A stretch of DNA of 64,000 nucleotides, taken from the NCBI GenBank assembly GCA_963734595.1, contig CAVTHV010000029.1, positions 259,859 through 323,858 on the forward strand, read 5' to 3'. The number at the start of each line of letters is the position of its first letter. Positions within the stretch are counted from its first letter, which is position 1. The translations under genes and the position numbers were made by a program. Shown here piece after piece: positions 39,519-50,196 of this stretch. Under the pieces are notes generated by a model, which had not been told where the DNA came from, searched no databases, and saw nothing but the letters and a program-made list of their open reading frames with translations. This DNA comes from CAKKQX01 sp963734595. Lineage in GTDB: Bacteria; Pseudomonadota; Gammaproteobacteria; Burkholderiales; SG8-41.

Positions 39519-41954
39519 TTAACCGGCAGACACACCCTGCGCGGCCTGGGTTGCCGGCGGTTCCCGCTCCTCATCCCGCTCCAGCGCTTCGGGCTCGGCA
39601 ATGAAGTAACCTTGGGCAAAATCGATCCCGAGCGCGGTGATTTTTTCGAGCGCCTCGGCATCTTCCACCGATTCCGCGACCGTTTGCATGCCGAGGATGT
39701 GGCTGATGCGGTTGATCGCATCGACGATCGCATAATCCATCGGATCGCCCGCCATGTCCTTGATGAACATGCCGGCAATCTTCAGGTAGTCGACCGGCAG
39801 GTACTTGAGATAGGCAAACGACGACATGCCGGTGCCGAAATCGTCGAGCGAAAACCGGCATCCCATGCCCTTCATTTCGCGCATCAGTTCCGAGGCCCGG
39901 GTGAGGTTCGAAATCGCCGTGGTTTCGGTGATCTCGAAGCACAGCAAACCGCGCGGCAGCTGGTAGCGTGTCAGCAGGTTGCGCAAAAAATCGGGGAAGC
40001 TCTTGTCGTTGATGCTGGCGCCGGAGATGTTGACGGAATAGGACCCGAGCCCGGCCGCCTGCGGGATCGCGCCGCCATTGCAGCGGCGATGCAAAAATTC
40101 GACCAGCGAGCTGATCACCCAGCGCTCGATCGAGGTGAGCAGGTTATAGCGCTCGGCGGCCGGCATGAAAGCCGTCGGCGGCACCAGGTTTCCCGACGCA
40201 TCCAGCATGCGCACCAGCACTTCATAATGATCCCCGGGCTCGGCCTCCGGGTTGAGCGGCAGAATGCGCTGCCGGTAGAGGCGGAACTGGCTGAGTTCGA
40301 AAGCGCGGTTGATCTGCGACACGATCTGCAGCTCGCCGCGCTTGTCGGAAAATTCGCCGTCTTCCTGGCGGTGCACCTGCACGCGGTCACGGCCCTTGTT
40401 CTTGGCGTCATAGCAGCAGGCGTCGGCCATGACCAGCACGCGGTTCAGATCGCCGCTGTCCGCGGTGAGCGGCACCAGGCCGATGCTGACCCCCACGCTG
40501 AAGGTCTTGTTCTCCCACACGAAACGGAATTCGCGCACGGTTTCGCGCATCGCATTGGCGATGCGCAGCGCCTGGTCGAGCGGGCAGGACTCGAGCAGCG
40601 CGCCGAATTCGTCGCCGCCGAGCCGCGCCAGCGTATCGCTGCCGCGCATCCGCGTCATCATCACCGACGTCAGCTGGCGCAACAGCTCGTCGCCGGCACT
40701 GTGCCCGCAGGTATCGTTGACGGCCTTGAAGTTATCGAGATCCATGAACATCAGCGCGTGCTCGCGCCCCTTTTTGGCGGTCTCGATGAGCTCGCCCAGC
40801 CGGCGTTCGAACTCCCGCCGGTTGACGAGCCCGGTCAGCGCGTCGTGGCTCGCCTGCCAGGTCAACTGCTCTGCCATCGCGCGCAGCTGGCTGATATCGT
40901 GGAACACGACGATCATGCCCAGTATCCGGCCGTCGCGGCCGCGGATCGGCGCCTGGGAATAGCGGATCGGGCATTCGCGTCCGTTGCGGTCCAGCAGCCG
41001 CACCGAGCCGCGTGCCGCCGCCGTCAGGCAAAGCGCCGCCGGCATCCTGCTGCAGCGGCTCGGCCGGATGGCCCGAGCGCTCATCGATCACGCGATAGAT
41101 TTCCGCAAGCGGCTTGCCGCGCGCCTCCGGCGTGCCCCAGCCGGTGTACTGCTCGGCGACGGGGTTCAGGTATTCGACCTTCCCGTCGGCATCGGTGGTG
41201 ATCACGCCGTCGCCGATCGAATGCAGCGTAACCTGCGCCAGTTCCGTTTCGAACTGCAGCGCACTCTCGGTACGCATCGCCTGGCGCAGGATCAGAACCG
41301 CGACAAATCCGCCCGCCAGCAGCACCAGCACGCCCACGCCGATGATCAGGGAAAAAGCGTAGCGCGTCGACATCCCCGTCTGCGCAACGCCGTTCACGAG
41401 TGCCGTGCGCCCCGCCTCGAGCAGCGGGTAAAGCGAGTCCTGGAACTCGTCCTGCGCCGCGACGCCCTGCGTATTCAGCAACTGTGTGGCTTCCGATACC
41501 TTGTGCTGCCATCAGCAGCCCGGCGATTTCGTCGTGCACGGTCCTGATCCGCTCCGCGGAGGCCAGCACCAGCCCTAGCGCCGATTGCTCCGCCGGCGGC
41601 AGCTTGAGTATTGCGCAGTTGCTGCAAGCCGTCCGAAAAGTCGCGCGCCAGCGCCTGATAGCGCTGGTAGGCTGCCACCCGCACCAGCGAATCGTCGGCG
41701 CTGATCAGCGTATTGATGATCTGCGCGCGTTCGCTGACGACGTGCATCATGCTTGAAACCAGGCCGGTCCTGATGCGCTGATCGTGAATGATCTCCTGAG
41801 TGTGGCGATTGATGGCTTCGATGCGCAGCAGGCCGGCTACGGTCGCAATCACCAGCAAAACCAGGAGAGCGCCAAAGCCGGCCAGCAAGGCCTGTCTGAA
41901 TCTGAGGGACAGCAGTTTCTTGAACACTTTCGGCCTATCCTGCGATTCCGGCAT
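39519..41954 (-). CDS. Membrane GGDEF/EAL protein with PAS domain
   Basis: 810 residues after three insertions are removed (near 41034, GGC or GGG; 41507, GCA or GCG; 41606, CGC or CGA). Order: membrane helix near 18-44, periplasmic sensor, second helix near residue 200 (IIGVGVLVLLAGGFVAVLIL), PAS domain (TLHSIGDGVITTDADGKVEY), GGDEF domain with intact LGGDEFG and an upstream RGSD product-inhibition site, then an EAL domain. The EAL motif reads EVLVRM, with FEITET and DDFGTGMSSFAYLKYLPVD kept. It may both make and break cyclic di-GMP. Its start overlaps the end of mtfA by 20 bases. Confidence 0.9.
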
Positions 41955-42753
41955 TCACCGCGGCCGCCGCGGCCTGCGTGCCTGCTGCGCCCTGCAGGCG
42001 CAGCAGAGGGTCCTGTTGATAAAACAGCACAAGCTGGCGATAGACTTCGGCATAACTTGCCTGCAACGCATGCGGAATTTCAAAAAACGCTTCGCTCGTG
42101 ACCGCAAAAAACTCGGCCGGATTATCCGCTGCGTAAGGATCGATCTCGGTCCGCTCGCCACGGTCGAGGCGCCGGCAGAAGTCCTCGTAGGCCGCGCTGA
42201 ATGCCCGCGACCAGGCTTCGCGGCTCATGCCGGCATGCAACGGCGGAAAACCATTGGCGTCGCCGTTGAGCATGTCGAGCTTGTGCGCAAACTCATGAAT
42301 CACGACGTTATACCCGCCGCCCCGGTCCGCCGCCTCGGTGTCTTCCCACGAAAGGATGACCGGCCCTTTGAGCCAGGATTCGCCGGTCATGGGCTCGCGA
42401 ATGTGGTGCACCACGCCGTCCTCATCCATGTATTCATATTGGGCCACGAACTGCCCCGGATAAACGATCACCTCGGACCAGCCGCGGTAGCAGGCGGGAT
42501 CGAGGTGCAAAATCAGGATACACGCCTGCACCGCGACGGCCATGCGAATTTCGTCACGGATGACCAGGCCGCCCGCGCCGTGAATCGCCTTTTCATGCAA
42601 AAACAGAATCACCAGTTGCCGCAACCGCGCGAGCTCCGCGTCCGGCAACACCCTGACGAAGGAATAACGGTCGACGGTTCGGCGCCATTCGGATTCATCG
42701 AAACTGGCATGCTTCAGAATCCAGGTGCGGCGCCATTGGGCAAACCAGTTCAC
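41935..42753 (-). CDS. mtfA: Zinc-dependent peptidase MtfA
   Basis: 272 residues. The zinc site HEFAHKLD is at 153-160, with TSEAFFEIPHAL supplying the third ligand. VYPGQFVAQYEYMDEDGVVHH and DPYAADNPAEFFAV match MtfA, known in E. coli as a peptidase that also binds the Mlc repressor. The GTG start overlaps the rmuC stop by four bases. No indels. Confidence 0.9.
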   Translation of the reverse strand: MNWFAQWRRTWILKHASFDESEWRRTVDRYSFVRVLPDAELARLRQLVILFLHEKAIHGAGGLVIRDEIRMAVAVQACILILHLDPACYRGWSEVIVYPGQFVAQYEYMDEDGVVHHIREPMTGESWLKGPVILSWEDTEAADRGGGYNVVIHEFAHKLDMLNGDANGFPPLHAGMSREAWSRAFSAAYEDFCRRLDRGERTEIDPYAADNPAEFFAVTSEAFFEIPHALQASYAEVYRQLVLFYQQDPLLRLQGAAGTQAAAAAVNAGIAG

Positions 42754-44087
42754 GCCTCGCCCTGATTCCCGTCTTTGATCTCGACCACCCGCAGCGGCGG
42801 CGCCTCGGCCTGGTCGAGCTCGACGCGCTCGATGCTCGCAAAACGGTCGGAAATCTTGCGGCTGCTGATTTGCACCTGCTGCGCGTCTTCATGGGCCTGG
42901 CGCACGTGATCGGCGAGCTTGCGCATGCGCTCGTCGAAGCGCGAGAAGTCCCGGCCGAGCTTGCCCAGTTCGTCCTTGATGATATGAATCTGTTTGCGCG
43001 TTTCCACGTCCTTCAGCACCGCGCGCGCGGTATTCAGCACCGCCATCAGCGTGGTCGGCGACACGATCCATACCCGCCGCTGCAGCGCGTAATTGACGAC
43101 GTCGGCATGATAAGCATGGATCTCGGCGAACACCGCCTCCGCCGGCACGAACATCACCGCGCCATCGGAGGTGACGTTGGGAATGATGTACTTGCCGCTG
43201 ATGTCGTCGATATGTTTCCTGAGATCGGCTTTGAACTGGCGCTGCGCCGCGGCGCGCTCGGTCTCGGCCAGCGCGCTGTCGAGCATGCGGTGGTAGTTCT
43301 CGAGCGGGAACTTGGAATCGATGCACACCGACCCTGTCGGCTCGGGCAGCTTGAGCAGGCAGTCCACGCGCGTGCCGTTGGGCAGCACATGCTGCAGGTG
43401 ATAGCTCTGCAGAGGCAGCATGTTTCGCACCAGCGCTTCGAGCTGGACTTCGCCGAACGCGCCGCGCGCGCGCTTGTCGCCCAGCAGCTCCTGCAGGCTG
43501 ACGACGTTGCTCGCCAGGCCCTCGATCTTTTTCTGCGCCTCGTCGATGGTTGCGAGCCGCGTCATCACGTTGATGAAAGTCTCGTTGGTCTTCTTGAAAC
43601 CCTCGTCGAGCCGCTCGCTCACGCGGCCGCTGATCTGCTCCAGCCGCTCGTCGATTTTCTTGGTCAGGCCCTCGATCGAGACGGTGAACTGCTGCGTCGA
43701 GCGGTGCATGGTGCTCTGGATCAGTTCCTGCTCGGCGCGGCTTTCCTCGGCAAGGATTTTTTGCAGCGCCTCGCGGTTCTGCGCCAGACTTTCGTTCAGC
43801 GCGAGCTGCAGCGCCTGCAACCCCTGCCGCGTCTGCGCGAGCTCATGGGCGGTCAGCCGGTTCAACCGGTCGAAGGTATCGGTGAGGGCGGCGCTGACGC
43901 GCTCCGCCTGTTTCGCCAGGCCATCGTGCAGGTCGAGAAGCATCGCGCGATGCTTCTGCTCGAGCACCGCACCCAGCTGTTCGGGAAGCTCCTTGAGCGT
44001 CCGGGCCTGCGCCGCCAGCCGCATGGCCAGCACGCCGAGCGTGATCAGGACGAGTAGCGCGAGTACGCCGTATAAGACTTCGATCAT
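42750..44087 (-). CDS. rmuC: DNA recombination protein RmuC
   Basis: 445 residues. One N-terminal membrane helix (VLALLVLITLGVLAMRLA), a long coiled coil to about residue 190, then the RmuC nuclease-like domain with QLEALVRNMLPLQSYHLQHVLPNG, DCLLKLPEPTG, IDSKFPLENYHRM and the long VETRKQIHIIKDELGKLGRDFSRFDERM helix. It limits inversions at short inverted repeats in E. coli. First gene of an rmuC-mtfA-GGDEF/EAL overlapping set. No indels. Confidence 0.93.
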   Translation of the reverse strand: MIEVLYGVLALLVLITLGVLAMRLAAQARTLKELPEQLGAVLEQKHRAMLLDLHDGLAKQAERVSAALTDTFDRLNRLTAHELAQTRQGLQALQLALNESLAQNREALQKILAEESRAEQELIQSTMHRSTQQFTVSIEGLTKKIDERLEQISGRVSERLDEGFKKTNETFINVMTRLATIDEAQKKIEGLASNVVSLQELLGDKRARGAFGEVQLEALVRNMLPLQSYHLQHVLPNGTRVDCLLKLPEPTGSVCIDSKFPLENYHRMLDSALAETERAAAQRQFKADLRKHIDDISGKYIIPNVTSDGAVMFVPAEAVFAEIHAYHADVVNYALQRRVWIVSPTTLMAVLNTARAVLKDVETRKQIHIIKDELGKLGRDFSRFDERMRKLADHVRQAHEDAQQVQISSRKISDRFASIERVELDQAEAPPLRVVEIKDGNQGEA

Positions 44088-44141
44088 GGCCGCTTGAATT
44101 TGTTGCGCCAGTATACCCCAGGCCCGCTGCTGACGGCGCGC

Positions 44142-46637
44142 TCAGCCGATATGGCGCAGCGCCTGGAGCGGCGCGACGTTGAGCGCGCGGCGCGTGCCCA
44201 GGTGGCCGGCGATGGCGATGCCGGTTGCTCCGCAGAAGAAACCGATCGCCCACACCGTGCCGTTGAAGCCGTAACCCAGATTCAGCACCTTCGATGCGAG
44301 CAGCGCGCCCAGCGCATTCGCCCCTGCGGCGGCGATCACCCCCGCCAGGGCGCCCATCACCGCAAACTCCGCGAGATTGGCGCGGACCAGCTGACCGCGG
44401 CTCGCGCCGAGGGTGCGCATGATCGCCGTCCGGTAAAGCCGTTCGTCCTGGGTGCTGGCGATGGCCGCATACAGCACGGCCAGCCCGGCGAACAGCGTGA
44501 ACAGAAACACGAATTGCACCGCGCGCGCCACCTGGTCCATCATTTTCTGCACCTGCGCCATGACCTGCGCCACATCGATCAGCAGAAAATTCGAGAACTG
44601 CCTGACCAGCGCGTTGAGCAGTTCGACGTTGCCCGGCGGCAGGTAAAAACTCGTGATGTAGCTGACCGGCTGGTTATCGAGCAGCCCGGGCGGCGCGATC
44701 ACGAAGAAATTGACGTTGAAGGTATCCCAGTCGACCTTGCGCAGGCTGGTTACGGTCGCAGTGACGATGTTGCCTGCGATATCGTACGTCAACTTGTCGC
44801 CGAGACGGATGCCGAGCGTCTCGGCGATGCCCTGTTCCACTGAAAACTGATCTGTGCGCGACGGCACTTCCCGCCACCAGCGGCCGGCGACAATCCGGTT
44901 GTCGGGCCGCAGTTTTTGCGCCCACGACAGATTGAATTCGCGATCGATCAGGCGCCGCGCACGGTCATCACTGTAATCGGCCGATGTCACGCTGCGATCG
45001 TTGATTTTGACCAGCCGCCCACGCACCATCGGAAATACCGCCGGCCGGGCGATGCCGCGCGCAGCAAAAAATTCCGCCAGCGGCTTGAGCTGGTCGCGCT
45101 GGATATTGACGATGAAGCGATTGGGGGCCTCAGGCGGCAGGCTCGTCTGCCATGCCTCGAGCAGGTCGCCCCGGATCAGGGTCAGCGTCAGGAGCGCCAT
45201 GATGCCGATCCCCATGGCGATGATCTGGATGATACTGCCCACGACGCGGCGCCGCAGATTGGCCACGCCGAAGCGCCAGCTGACGCCGTTGTTCCTGAGG
45301 CCCGCCAAAAGCCGCAGCAGCACCCACGTCATCAGTCCTGCAACCAGCATCGCGGCGACGAAACCGCCGAACACCAGTCCGCCGAGCCTGGCATCCTGCG
45401 CTTTCCACAGGATCAATCCGCCGATCACCGCGAAACCCAGCGCATAGCCGGCAAGCCCCGTGCCGCCCGGCGTACCCAGCTCGCGCCGCAATACGCGCAG
45501 CGTCGATACCTTGCCCAGGCTCACGAGCGGCGGCAAGGCAAAACCGAGCAGCAACGCCAGTCCGGTTATCAGGCCATGCAATGCCGGCAAGGCCGCCCGG
45601 CGCCGGCAACTCCACCGCCACCAGGCTGCCGAGCCAGCGCGCCAGCAGCACTTGCGCGGCAATGCCGAGCATGCAGCCGATTGCGCTCGCAGCCAGGCCC
45701 AGCACCGCGAAATGCACGAGATACAACCGCACGACCAGCCCCTGGCTCGCGCCAAGGCAGCGCATCATCGCGCAGCCGTCGAGATGGCGCTGCAAAAACC
45801 GGCGCGTCGCGAGCGCAACGGCAACGGCTGCCAGCACCACGCTGATCAGCGCCGCCAGGCTCAGGAATTTTTCCGCGCGCTCGAGCGCCGCGCGGATTTC
45901 CGGACGGGCATCGCGTATGCTCTCGACGCGCTGGCCGGGCTGCAGCCGCTTCAGCGCCCATTGCCGATAGTCCTCGACCCTCCCGGATTCACCCGCGATC
46001 TGCAGACGATAGCCGATACGGCTGCCGGTCTGCACCAGGCCGGTTGCCGCGATATCGGCCTCGTTCAGAATAATGCCCGGGCCGGCGTTGATGAATCCGA
46101 TTGCGCTGTCCGGGTCCTGGGTCAGGATTGCCGTCACCTTGAACTTTCCGGCGCCAAGACTGATCGCGTCGCCCAGTTGCAGCTCAAGCTGCGTGAACAG
46201 TCTCTCGTCGATCCATACCGTTCCCGGCGCGGGGATCGAGCCCGCGCGATGATCGGGTGCGTACAGCCGGTCGGTGATGCGCACTTCGCCGCGCAACGGG
46301 TAGCCCGCGGTCACCACTTTGACGCTGGACAGCACATTCCGGTCGCCGCGCACCGCCATGCTGGGAAAGCGCATCACGCGCGTCACGGCCAGGCCGCGGC
46401 GCAAGGCTTCGGTTTCGAATTCAGGCGCGAGCGGCCGGTCTGCCGCCACCACCAGATCGGCGCCCAGCAACTGGTTGGCCTGGCGGTCCAATGCCCGGTG
46501 CACGCGATCGGTAAAAAAGCCGATGGTGGTGACGCTCGCCACCGCGATCATCACCGCCACGACGATCAGAAAGAGTTCGCCGGCCCGGCCGTCGCGCACG
46601 AGCAGGCGCAGCGCCAGTGCCGGTTCCCTGAACAGTT

Positions 46638-46641
<4 letters not shown>
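44142..46641 (-). CDS. ybbP: ABC transporter permease, YbbP/FtsX family
   Basis: 832 residues after one insertion near 45600 is removed. Two FtsX-type halves: helix 1 near residue 25 (LFLIVVAVMIAVASVTTIGFF), a periplasmic region, four helices around 260-400, then a second unit with four C-terminal helices (VQFVFLFTLFAGLAVLYAAIA; LVRANLAEFAVMGALAGVIAAA). It pairs with the YbbA ATPase, its stop-start overlap being four bases. The partner gene tesA lies divergent, as in E. coli. Family members export or extract lipids or lipoproteins; substrate unknown. Confidence 0.9.
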
Positions 46642-47328
<687 letters not shown>

Positions 47329-47330
<2 letters not shown>

Positions 47331-47928
47331 GATATTGCGTATCCTTTGCGTTCTGATGCTGATGCTGCCGCCGGCAGGGTTTGCCGCGACCATCGTGGTC
47401 TATGGCGACAGCCTGTCGGCCGGTTATGGGCTGCCGCAGGAACAGGGCTGGGTCAGCCTGCTGCAGAAAAAGCTGCGCGATCGCAAGCCCGATTATAAAG
47501 TAGAGAATCTCAGTATCAGCGGTGAAACCACCGTGGGCGGCAAAAACCGCATCGCGGCTGCGCTCGCGGCGCACCGCCCCGCGATCGTGATTCTCGAGCT
47601 CGGCGCCAACGATGGTTTGCGCGGCCAGAGCCTGGCTGAAATGCGCAGTAATCTAGATGCAATCGCAGAAGCATGCCGCAAGGCGCACGCCAGGGTGCTC
47701 GTGGTCGGAATGCGCCTGCCCCCCAATTACGGCGCCGCCTACACTGATAAATTTACTAATGTATTCAAGGAAGTAGCGCAACGCCGCAAGCTGCCGCTGG
47801 TCCCTTTCCTGCTCGAAGGTTTCGCCGACAGGCGCGAACTGTTCCAGGCCGATGGCTTCCACCCGACGGTTGAGGCCCAGCCGCTGATGCTGGAAACCGT
47901 GTGGAAAAAGCTGCGCCCGCTGCTGTGA
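47329..47928 (+). CDS. tesA: Periplasmic acyl-CoA thioesterase/lysophospholipase TesA
   Basis: 199 residues. A signal peptide (RILCVLMLMLPPAGFA) precedes the SGNH hydrolase domain: block I GDSLSAG with the catalytic Ser28, Gly in SGETT, Asn in ELGANDG, and the Asp-His pair in DGFHPT. A later ATG (MLMLPPAGF) could also serve as start. It hydrolyses acyl thioesters and lysophospholipids. Divergent to ybbA, convergent with selD. No indels. Confidence 0.92.
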
Positions 47929-47943
47929 CAGACGGCGCAGGAA

Positions 47944-49002
47944 TCAGCTCACGCTGACCGCCGGCGCGCCGGCGGTCAGACGGCCGATCTCCGTCGCGTA
48001 TTTGAAACCCTGCTCTTTGAAAACCTCGAGCACCGCGGGCACGGCAGCCGGGTCGCAGGCGACGAGCAGCCCGCCGCTGGTTTGGGGATCGGTCAGAATT
48101 TTTCGATGCCAGTCCGGCGCCCCGGCAGGCAGCGTGACCTCGTGCCGGTAACTGGCCCAGTTGCGATCGGTTGCGCCGGTGACGTGGCCCTGCAACAGCA
48201 GGTGGCCCGCCGCCCGCAGGATCGGCACCCGCTCGAAGCCGATTTCGGCCCGGAGTTTCGAGCCGCGGCAGACTTCCAGCAGATGGCCGAGCAGGCCGAA
48301 TCCCGTGACGTCGGTCAGCGCATGCACGCCGGGCATGTCGGCCAGCGCGATGCCCGGGGTGTTGAGCTGCGTCGTGGTTTCCAGCATCTGCTGGTAGGCT
48401 TTGTCGCGCAATTCGCCTTTTTTGAGCGCGGCGCTCATGATGCCCACGCCGAGCGCTTTACCCAGTATCAGCACATCGCCGGCCTGCGCGCGGTCATTGC
48501 GCTTGACCTTGTCGGGATGCACCAGCCCGAGCGCCACCAGGCCATAAATCGGATCCGTTGAATCGATCGAGTGCCCGCCGCCGATCGGAATGCCGACGGC
48601 ATCGCACACCGCGTGGCCGCCGGCGACGATGCGCTGGACGGCCTCGACCGGAATTTTCCCGACCGGCATGCCCAGCAGCGCGAGCGCGAGAAAAGGCCTG
48701 GCGCCCATGGCGTAGATATCGGAAATCGCGTTGGTCGCCGCGATGCGTCCGAAATCGTAAGGGTCGTCGACGATAGGCAGGAAAAAATCGGTCGTCGCGA
48801 CGATGGCCTGCGTATCGCTGATGCGATATACCGCAGCGTCATCGCTCGACTCGTTGCCGACCAGCAGATCAGGAAAGACTTTCGCTATCGGCGTCTGGGA
48901 CAGAACTTCGCTCAGCAACGCTGGCGTCAGTTTGCACCCTCAGCCGCCGCCGTGCGAAAGCTGCGTCAGCCTGATCTGCGTGGATTCGAGAGGTTTGTTC
49001 AT
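47944..49002 (-). CDS. selD: Selenophosphate synthase SelD, selenocysteine-containing
   Basis: 352 residues if the in-frame TGA at 48940-48942 is read as Sec21. The start reads MNKPLESTQIRLTQLSHGGG, then U, then GCKLTP; in E. coli SelD the same place is HGAG-Cys17-GCK, the essential catalytic Cys. The rest is a complete SelD: DLLVGNESSDDAAVY, TTDFFLPIVDDPYDFGRIAA, GGHSID, LTDVTGFGLLGHL and LTDPQTSGGLL. The frame is unchanged on both sides of the TGA, so an indel does not explain it. SelD makes selenophosphate from selenide and ATP. Standard gene calling would start at 48918 and lose the active site. Divergent from mnmH, 20 bases apart. Confidence 0.92.
47954..47979. terminator. Perfect 26-base palindrome at the selD 3' end
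   Basis: ctgaccgccggcg is followed directly by its exact reverse complement. It lies inside the last codons of selD (LTAGAPAVS) and 26 bases past the convergent tesA stop, so it may end tesA transcription. No T run follows. Confidence 0.45.
48904..48932 (-). promoter_or_regulatory. Putative bacterial SECIS hairpin of selD
   Basis: In the RNA, AACU-GA-CGC-CAGC-GUU-GCUG-A-GCG-A-AGUU folds into a stem with small bulges and a three-base loop starting with G. The loop begins 20 bases after the UGA. This agrees with known bacterial SECIS rules: loop 16-37 bases after UGA and a G among the first two loop bases. Confidence 0.6.
48940..48942 (-). other. In-frame UGA read as selenocysteine (Sec21 of SelD)
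   Basis: Codon 21 of selD is TGA, at the position of the catalytic Cys of other SelD proteins. Sec at this position is known in some SelD proteins, for example that of Haemophilus influenzae. Confidence 0.85.
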
Positions 49003-49022
49003 TTTTCCCGTAAACTATCGAA

Positions 49023-50147
49023 ATGTCCGTCAAAATGGATTCGACTGCCGCGAAGCACACCGGTTCATCGAGGAAGCCCCCGGCCCCGCAAGCGGCCAAA
49101 GGGCCCGCCGTAGTGAACGTATCACAACTGTCCGAGTTTGACGAGATCATCGACGTCCGCTCGGAAGACGAATATGCCGAGGACCATATCTTGGGGGCGA
49201 TCAACTGCCCGGTACTCGACAACGCCCAGCGCGCGCGGGTCGGCACGCTCTACAAGCAGACGTCCTCGTTCGAGGCCAAGAAGGCCGGCGCAGCGCTGGT
49301 CAGCGCCAACATCTCCCGGCATCTGAGCGAGCGTTTCCACGACCGTCCGCGCAGCTGGCGCCCGCTCGTCTATTGCTGGCGCGGCGGCGGCCGCAGCGGC
49401 GCACTCGCCCACGTCCTGTATCAGATCGGATGGCACGCCGCGCAGCTCGACGGCGGCTACAAAGCCTACCGGCGGGCGGTGGTCGCCGATCTCGCAACGC
49501 TGCCCGGAAAATTTCACTGGCGCGTCGTGTGCGGCCTGACCGGCTCCGGCAAAAGCCGTCTGCTGCACGCGCTCGAAGCATGCGGCGGGCAGGTGCTCGA
49601 TCTCGAGGCGCTGGCTGCGCACCGCGGTTCGGTGCTCGGCAATCTGCCCGATGAGCCGCAGCCTTCACAGAAAATGTTCGAGAGCCTCGTCTGGAGCAAA
49701 CTGCGCGCGTTCTCGGCGCAGCGCCCGGTCTACGTCGAGGCCGAAAGCAAGAAAATCGGCAACCTGCGCGTGCCGGAAGCGCTGATCGATGCAATGTGGC
49801 GCAGCGATTGCCTGCTGCTCGAGGCCCCGCTACCGGTTCGTATCGCCCTGCTCAAGGAGGAATACGTGCATTTTCTCGACGAGCCCGCCCTGCTGATCGA
49901 GAAACTCGAATGTCTGGCCGGCCTCTATGGCCACGACACGATCGCGCACTGGAAAAAGCTTGCGCTCGAGCGCAAATGGGACGCGCTCACCGAAGAACTG
50001 CTGGTCAGGCACTACGATCCGGCATACACCCGCTCCACGCTCAAGCACTATCCGGCGCTCGAGCGCGCCCCGGTGCTTGTGCTCGACGGAACCCGCGACG
50101 AGCGTTTTATGGACCTTGCCAAACAATACCTCGCCAGTGCTGCCTAG
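49023..50147 (+). CDS. mnmH: tRNA 2-selenouridine synthase MnmH (SelU)
   Basis: 374 residues. A rhodanese domain with the catalytic Cys118 in VYCWRGGGRSGAL is joined to a P-loop domain with GLTGSGKS at 171-178. MnmH replaces the sulfur of 2-thiouridine at the tRNA wobble position by selenium, through a geranylated step, using selenophosphate from SelD. The gene is divergent from selD with only 20 bases between. The first 30 residues are a Lys/Pro-rich extension before the rhodanese fold. No indels. Confidence 0.94.
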   Translation: MSVKMDSTAAKHTGSSRKPPAPQAAKGPAVVNVSQLSEFDEIIDVRSEDEYAEDHILGAINCPVLDNAQRARVGTLYKQTSSFEAKKAGAALVSANISRHLSERFHDRPRSWRPLVYCWRGGGRSGALAHVLYQIGWHAAQLDGGYKAYRRAVVADLATLPGKFHWRVVCGLTGSGKSRLLHALEACGGQVLDLEALAAHRGSVLGNLPDEPQPSQKMFESLVWSKLRAFSAQRPVYVEAESKKIGNLRVPEALIDAMWRSDCLLLEAPLPVRIALLKEEYVHFLDEPALLIEKLECLAGLYGHDTIAHWKKLALERKWDALTEELLVRHYDPAYTRSTLKHYPALERAPVLVLDGTRDERFMDLAKQYLASAA

Positions 50148-50196
50148 GCCTTTTCACTCAAGCCCGGCTTCCGGCGATCAACAACCCATTCATCCC

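Noticed and set aside
42870..44057. 395-residue plus-strand frame antisense to rmuC
   Set aside because: Low-complexity shadow of the coiled-coil coding sequence; no signals. Similar shadows at 59350-60768, 39612-41201 and 61269-62408 were also left out.
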